From: Ornithinibacillus scapharcae TW25
GTDB lineage: Bacteria > Bacillota > Bacilli > Bacillales > Amphibacillaceae
Length of the DNA: 64,000 bases
Reading direction: 5' to 3'
Assembly: GCF_000190475.1 (NCBI RefSeq)
Contig: NZ_AEWH01000006.1
Coordinates: forward strand, 62,001-126,000
A program made the translations under genes and the position numbers. Positions within the stretch are counted from its first letter, which is position 1. Every line of letters begins with the position of its first letter. Shown here one piece after another: positions 62,399-64,000 of the stretch. Under the pieces are notes generated by a model. The model worked only from the letters and a program-made list of their open reading frames with translations. It did no database searches and was not told where the DNA came from.

Positions 62399-62938
62399 AT
62401 GAACTGCTGGAAATCAATAAATTTAGATAAGCATTATGGGTTAAAACGTATTAATTTAATCTCTTGTTTCATTGGATTAATTGCCTTTATCCTACTCTAT
62501 GTACCATTCTCTATGCTACATCTTGATAAACAAGTACAACAAGTGGGGATACTAGTATTTATCATAGCGATTGTTTTATTACCAACACTTCACTCATTTA
62601 TGCATATTTTACCATTAATTATAATGAATCGCCGTATTAATTTAAAGATAACTAGAAAAAAAGTATTACCTATATTTACTTTTTATATTGTTTCGCATAT
62701 TAGTAAAAAAAACTATATCATATCATTAATCATGCCTTCATTATTAATTACCATACCTTGTATAGTTGCTGGAATCATTTTTCCTATGGTTTATGTTTAT
62801 GCATTACTAATAGCTGCAGTCAATATTGGTCTATCATTTCTTGACTTCTTAACCATCCGCCATTTGTGGAAAGCACCGAATAACGCTTATGTTGAAAATG
62901 GTGAGGAAGGCTTCGATATACTATTAAAAGCTAATTAG
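62399..62938 (+). CDS. DUF3267 membrane protein with altered HExxH motif
   Basis: A 179-residue protein with four membrane segments (INLISCFIGLIAFILLYVPF, VGILVFIIAIVLLPTLHSFM, SLIMPSLLITIPCIVAGIIF, VYALLIAAVNIGLSFLDFLT). The segment HSFMH stands where DUF3267 proteins, putative zinc peptidases, carry HExxH; Ser replaces the catalytic Glu. A homologue is expected here (yhaJ region of B. subtilis). Of three consecutive ATGs, 62399 has the best distance from AAAGGAGG. Function unknown; peptidase activity unlikely. Confidence 0.75.
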   Translation: MNCWKSINLDKHYGLKRINLISCFIGLIAFILLYVPFSMLHLDKQVQQVGILVFIIAIVLLPTLHSFMHILPLIIMNRRINLKITRKKVLPIFTFYIVSHISKKNYIISLIMPSLLITIPCIVAGIIFPMVYVYALLIAAVNIGLSFLDFLTIRHLWKAPNNAYVENGEEGFDILLKAN

Positions 62939-62939
62939 A

Positions 62940-62968
62940 AGAGGCTCTCTACAGAAGCCTCTTTTTTT
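62940..62968 (+). terminator. Terminator after DUF3267 gene
   Basis: AGAGGCT-CTCTACAGA-AGCCTCT followed by TTTTTTT. Confidence 0.82.
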
Positions 62969-63086
62969 ACTATTCATAATTTGAATTTTTTGTTACAGTA
63001 TTTTATATAGTTATTTTTGCTATGAATTTTTCGTATTTCCATGGCATAGATATTTTGTTAGTATTTTGTTGGGGGAGGCTATAAGG

Positions 63087-63272
63087 TTGATAATCTTTTT
63101 TCTGTTTTATGCATTAATCATCCTATTCACCTTTAATACGTTAACAGATAAATTTTGTAAGAAGCTTGAGATGAATGCTGCTAAAGAAGCTAAAGTGTTT
63201 CGGTTCACGAATATTATGATCCTTATCTTACTTGTTACTTCTTATGTAAAAGTATTAAATTCAATGGTGTAA
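63087..63272 (+). CDS. Small two-TM membrane protein, TTG start
   Basis: A 61-residue protein: IIFFLFYALIILFTFNTLTD, a basic loop KFCKKLEMNAAKEAKVFR, and FTNIMILILLVTSYVKVL. Two membrane segments with a cytosolic basic loop. TTG at 63087 is preceded by GGGGGAGG at 8 nt. By position it may correspond to a small yha membrane gene next to prsA in B. subtilis; no family assigned. Confidence 0.65.
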   Translation: MIIFFLFYALIILFTFNTLTDKFCKKLEMNAAKEAKVFRFTNIMILILLVTSYVKVLNSMV

Positions 63273-63383
63273 TCAAAAAGCAAATGTGTAAAAAGTTAGG
63301 AATATGACTTTTAACTATTATAATCAATACAGATTATGGTATATTAATCATTAAGTCAATGAAGATTAGGAGTGTAGCTTTAG

Positions 63384-64000
63384 ATGAAAAAATTAACGAT
63401 TGCAGCAATTACGACAGGATTTTTGCTACTGTCTGCTTGTAGTAATGATTCAGAAGTTGTCGTAGAAACAAAAGTAGGCGACATTACAAAGGAAGATTTC
63501 TATAATGAAATGAAAAACTATATTGGTGAAAGTGCACTATACAATATGGTTGTAATTAAAGTTCTAGAAGATAAATACGATGTAACAGATGAAGAAGTTG
63601 ATAAGGCCGTTAAAGAAGTAAAAGATGAGCAAGGCGATATGTTCTCTATGTGGCTGATGCAACAAGGCTATCCAGATGAGGATGCTTTCCGCGAGCAAAC
63701 ATATCAACGACTTCTACAAGAAAAATTAGTTTTTGAAGATATTAAAGTGTCAGATGAAGAAGTTGAAAAGAAATTTAATGAGATGAAAGAAAATAACGAA
63801 CTCGAAATCCGAGCTAGCCACATCTTGGTCGAAGATGAAGCAACTGCTAATGAAGTAAAGAAAAAGCTTGATGAAGGTGGAGACTTTGCAGAATTAGCGA
63901 AAGAATATTCTACTGATGGTTCTGCTGAACAAGGTGGAGACTTAGGTTATTTCGCTACAGGTAGAATGGTGAAAGAATTCGAAGATGCTGCATTTAGCCT
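63384..64000 (+). CDS. prsA: Foldase PrsA, C-terminus cut by window edge
   Basis: The frame is open from the ATG at 63384 to the right edge (205 residues seen; family length about 290). It starts [20 protein letters not shown] with lipobox LSAC, followed by the N-domain ([20 protein letters not shown]) and a parvulin-type peptidyl-prolyl isomerase domain: [60 protein letters not shown]. PrsA folds exported proteins at the membrane outer face. TTAGGAGTG precedes the ATG at 10 nt. Confidence 0.95.
   Translation, partial: MKKLTIAAITTGFLLLSACSNDSEVVVETKVGDITKEDFYNEMKNYIGESALYNMVVIKVLEDKYDVTDEEVDKAVKEVKDEQGDMFSMWLMQQGYPDEDAFREQTYQRLLQEKLVFEDIKVSDEEVEKKFNEMKENNELEIRASHILVEDEATANEVKKKLDEGGDFAELAKEYSTDGSAEQGGDLGYFATGRMVKEFEDAAFS

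Noticed and set aside
1-64000. tRNA/rRNA genes, insertion sequences, prophage or restriction/defence genes
   Set aside because: None were recognised by sequence or gene content; the transporters and repeats present do not form a mobile unit.

Overview
This window comes from the chromosome of a low-GC, endospore-forming member of the Bacillaceae. The gene families, codon use and the complete spore germination operon gerPA-gerPF fit a salt-tolerant genus of the Oceanobacillus/Virgibacillus/Gracilibacillus type; the genus is inferred, not proven. Almost every gene has a recognisable Bacillus subtilis relative. Read left to right, the window follows the B. subtilis order in one direction, as far as I remember that map: yjbA-fabF-fabH-med-yjaV-yjzD, then yitW-yitV-yitU and yitT-degV, then yisL-gerP-addAB, comK-lplJ-yhfI-yhfH, hemY-hemH-hemE-hmoB, yhaA-ecsB-ecsA-hit-trpP-yhaH-yhaI, and finally prsA. 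It reads as a compressed version of that chromosomal arc with several local losses (comZ, sbcDC, scoC/hpr, serC) and insertions. No tRNA, rRNA, insertion sequence, prophage or CRISPR array was seen.

Region by region: 1-6.5 kb holds an edge-truncated metallo-beta-lactamase-fold gene, an M20 amidohydrolase with an MFS transporter, a flavin reductase-like gene, a quinone oxidoreductase and yjbA. 6.7-12.4 kb holds fatty acid initiation and elongation (fabH-fabF behind a FapR-like operator), the competence regulator med, yjaV, yjzD and uppP. 12.4-20.5 kb holds the yit genes, a DegV protein and a large exported beta-propeller protein. 20.6-24.5 kb holds a membrane-tethered PstS-like protein, a secreted alpha-amylase homologue whose catalytic residues are all replaced, and yisL. 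24.8-36 kb holds rocD, gerPA-F and addB-addA. 36-41.7 kb holds comK, lplJ, yhfI, yhfH and pepF. 41.7-46.6 kb holds a 52-bp minisatellite and the haem genes hemE-hemH-hemY, with a frameshift in hemH, plus the haem-degrading hmoB. 46.7-55.5 kb holds a thiol oxidation pair, a transporter-liaFSR cell-envelope stress operon, a PAP2 phosphatase, a second M20 amidohydrolase and ecsAB. 55.7-64 kb holds an unassigned structured RNA, hit, trpP with a TRAP-binding leader, yhaH, the opuA glycine betaine transporter with a divergent GbsR-type regulator, yhaI, two membrane genes and the 5' part of prsA.

Main points for follow-up: (1) a roughly 300-nt transcription unit at 55721-56026 closed by a perfect 13-bp terminal helix, ending in a strong terminator, and containing an in-frame 60-nt-spaced duplication; (2) a membrane-anchored GH13 protein that looks like a pseudoenzyme; (3) hemH split by a one-base loss in an A-run; (4) a glutamate in place of the last glycine of the AddB Walker A loop; (5) a perfect 20-bp palindrome between opuA and its likely regulator; (6) two minisatellites (52 bp and about 42 bp) and a short 20-bp-periodic repeat between genes.
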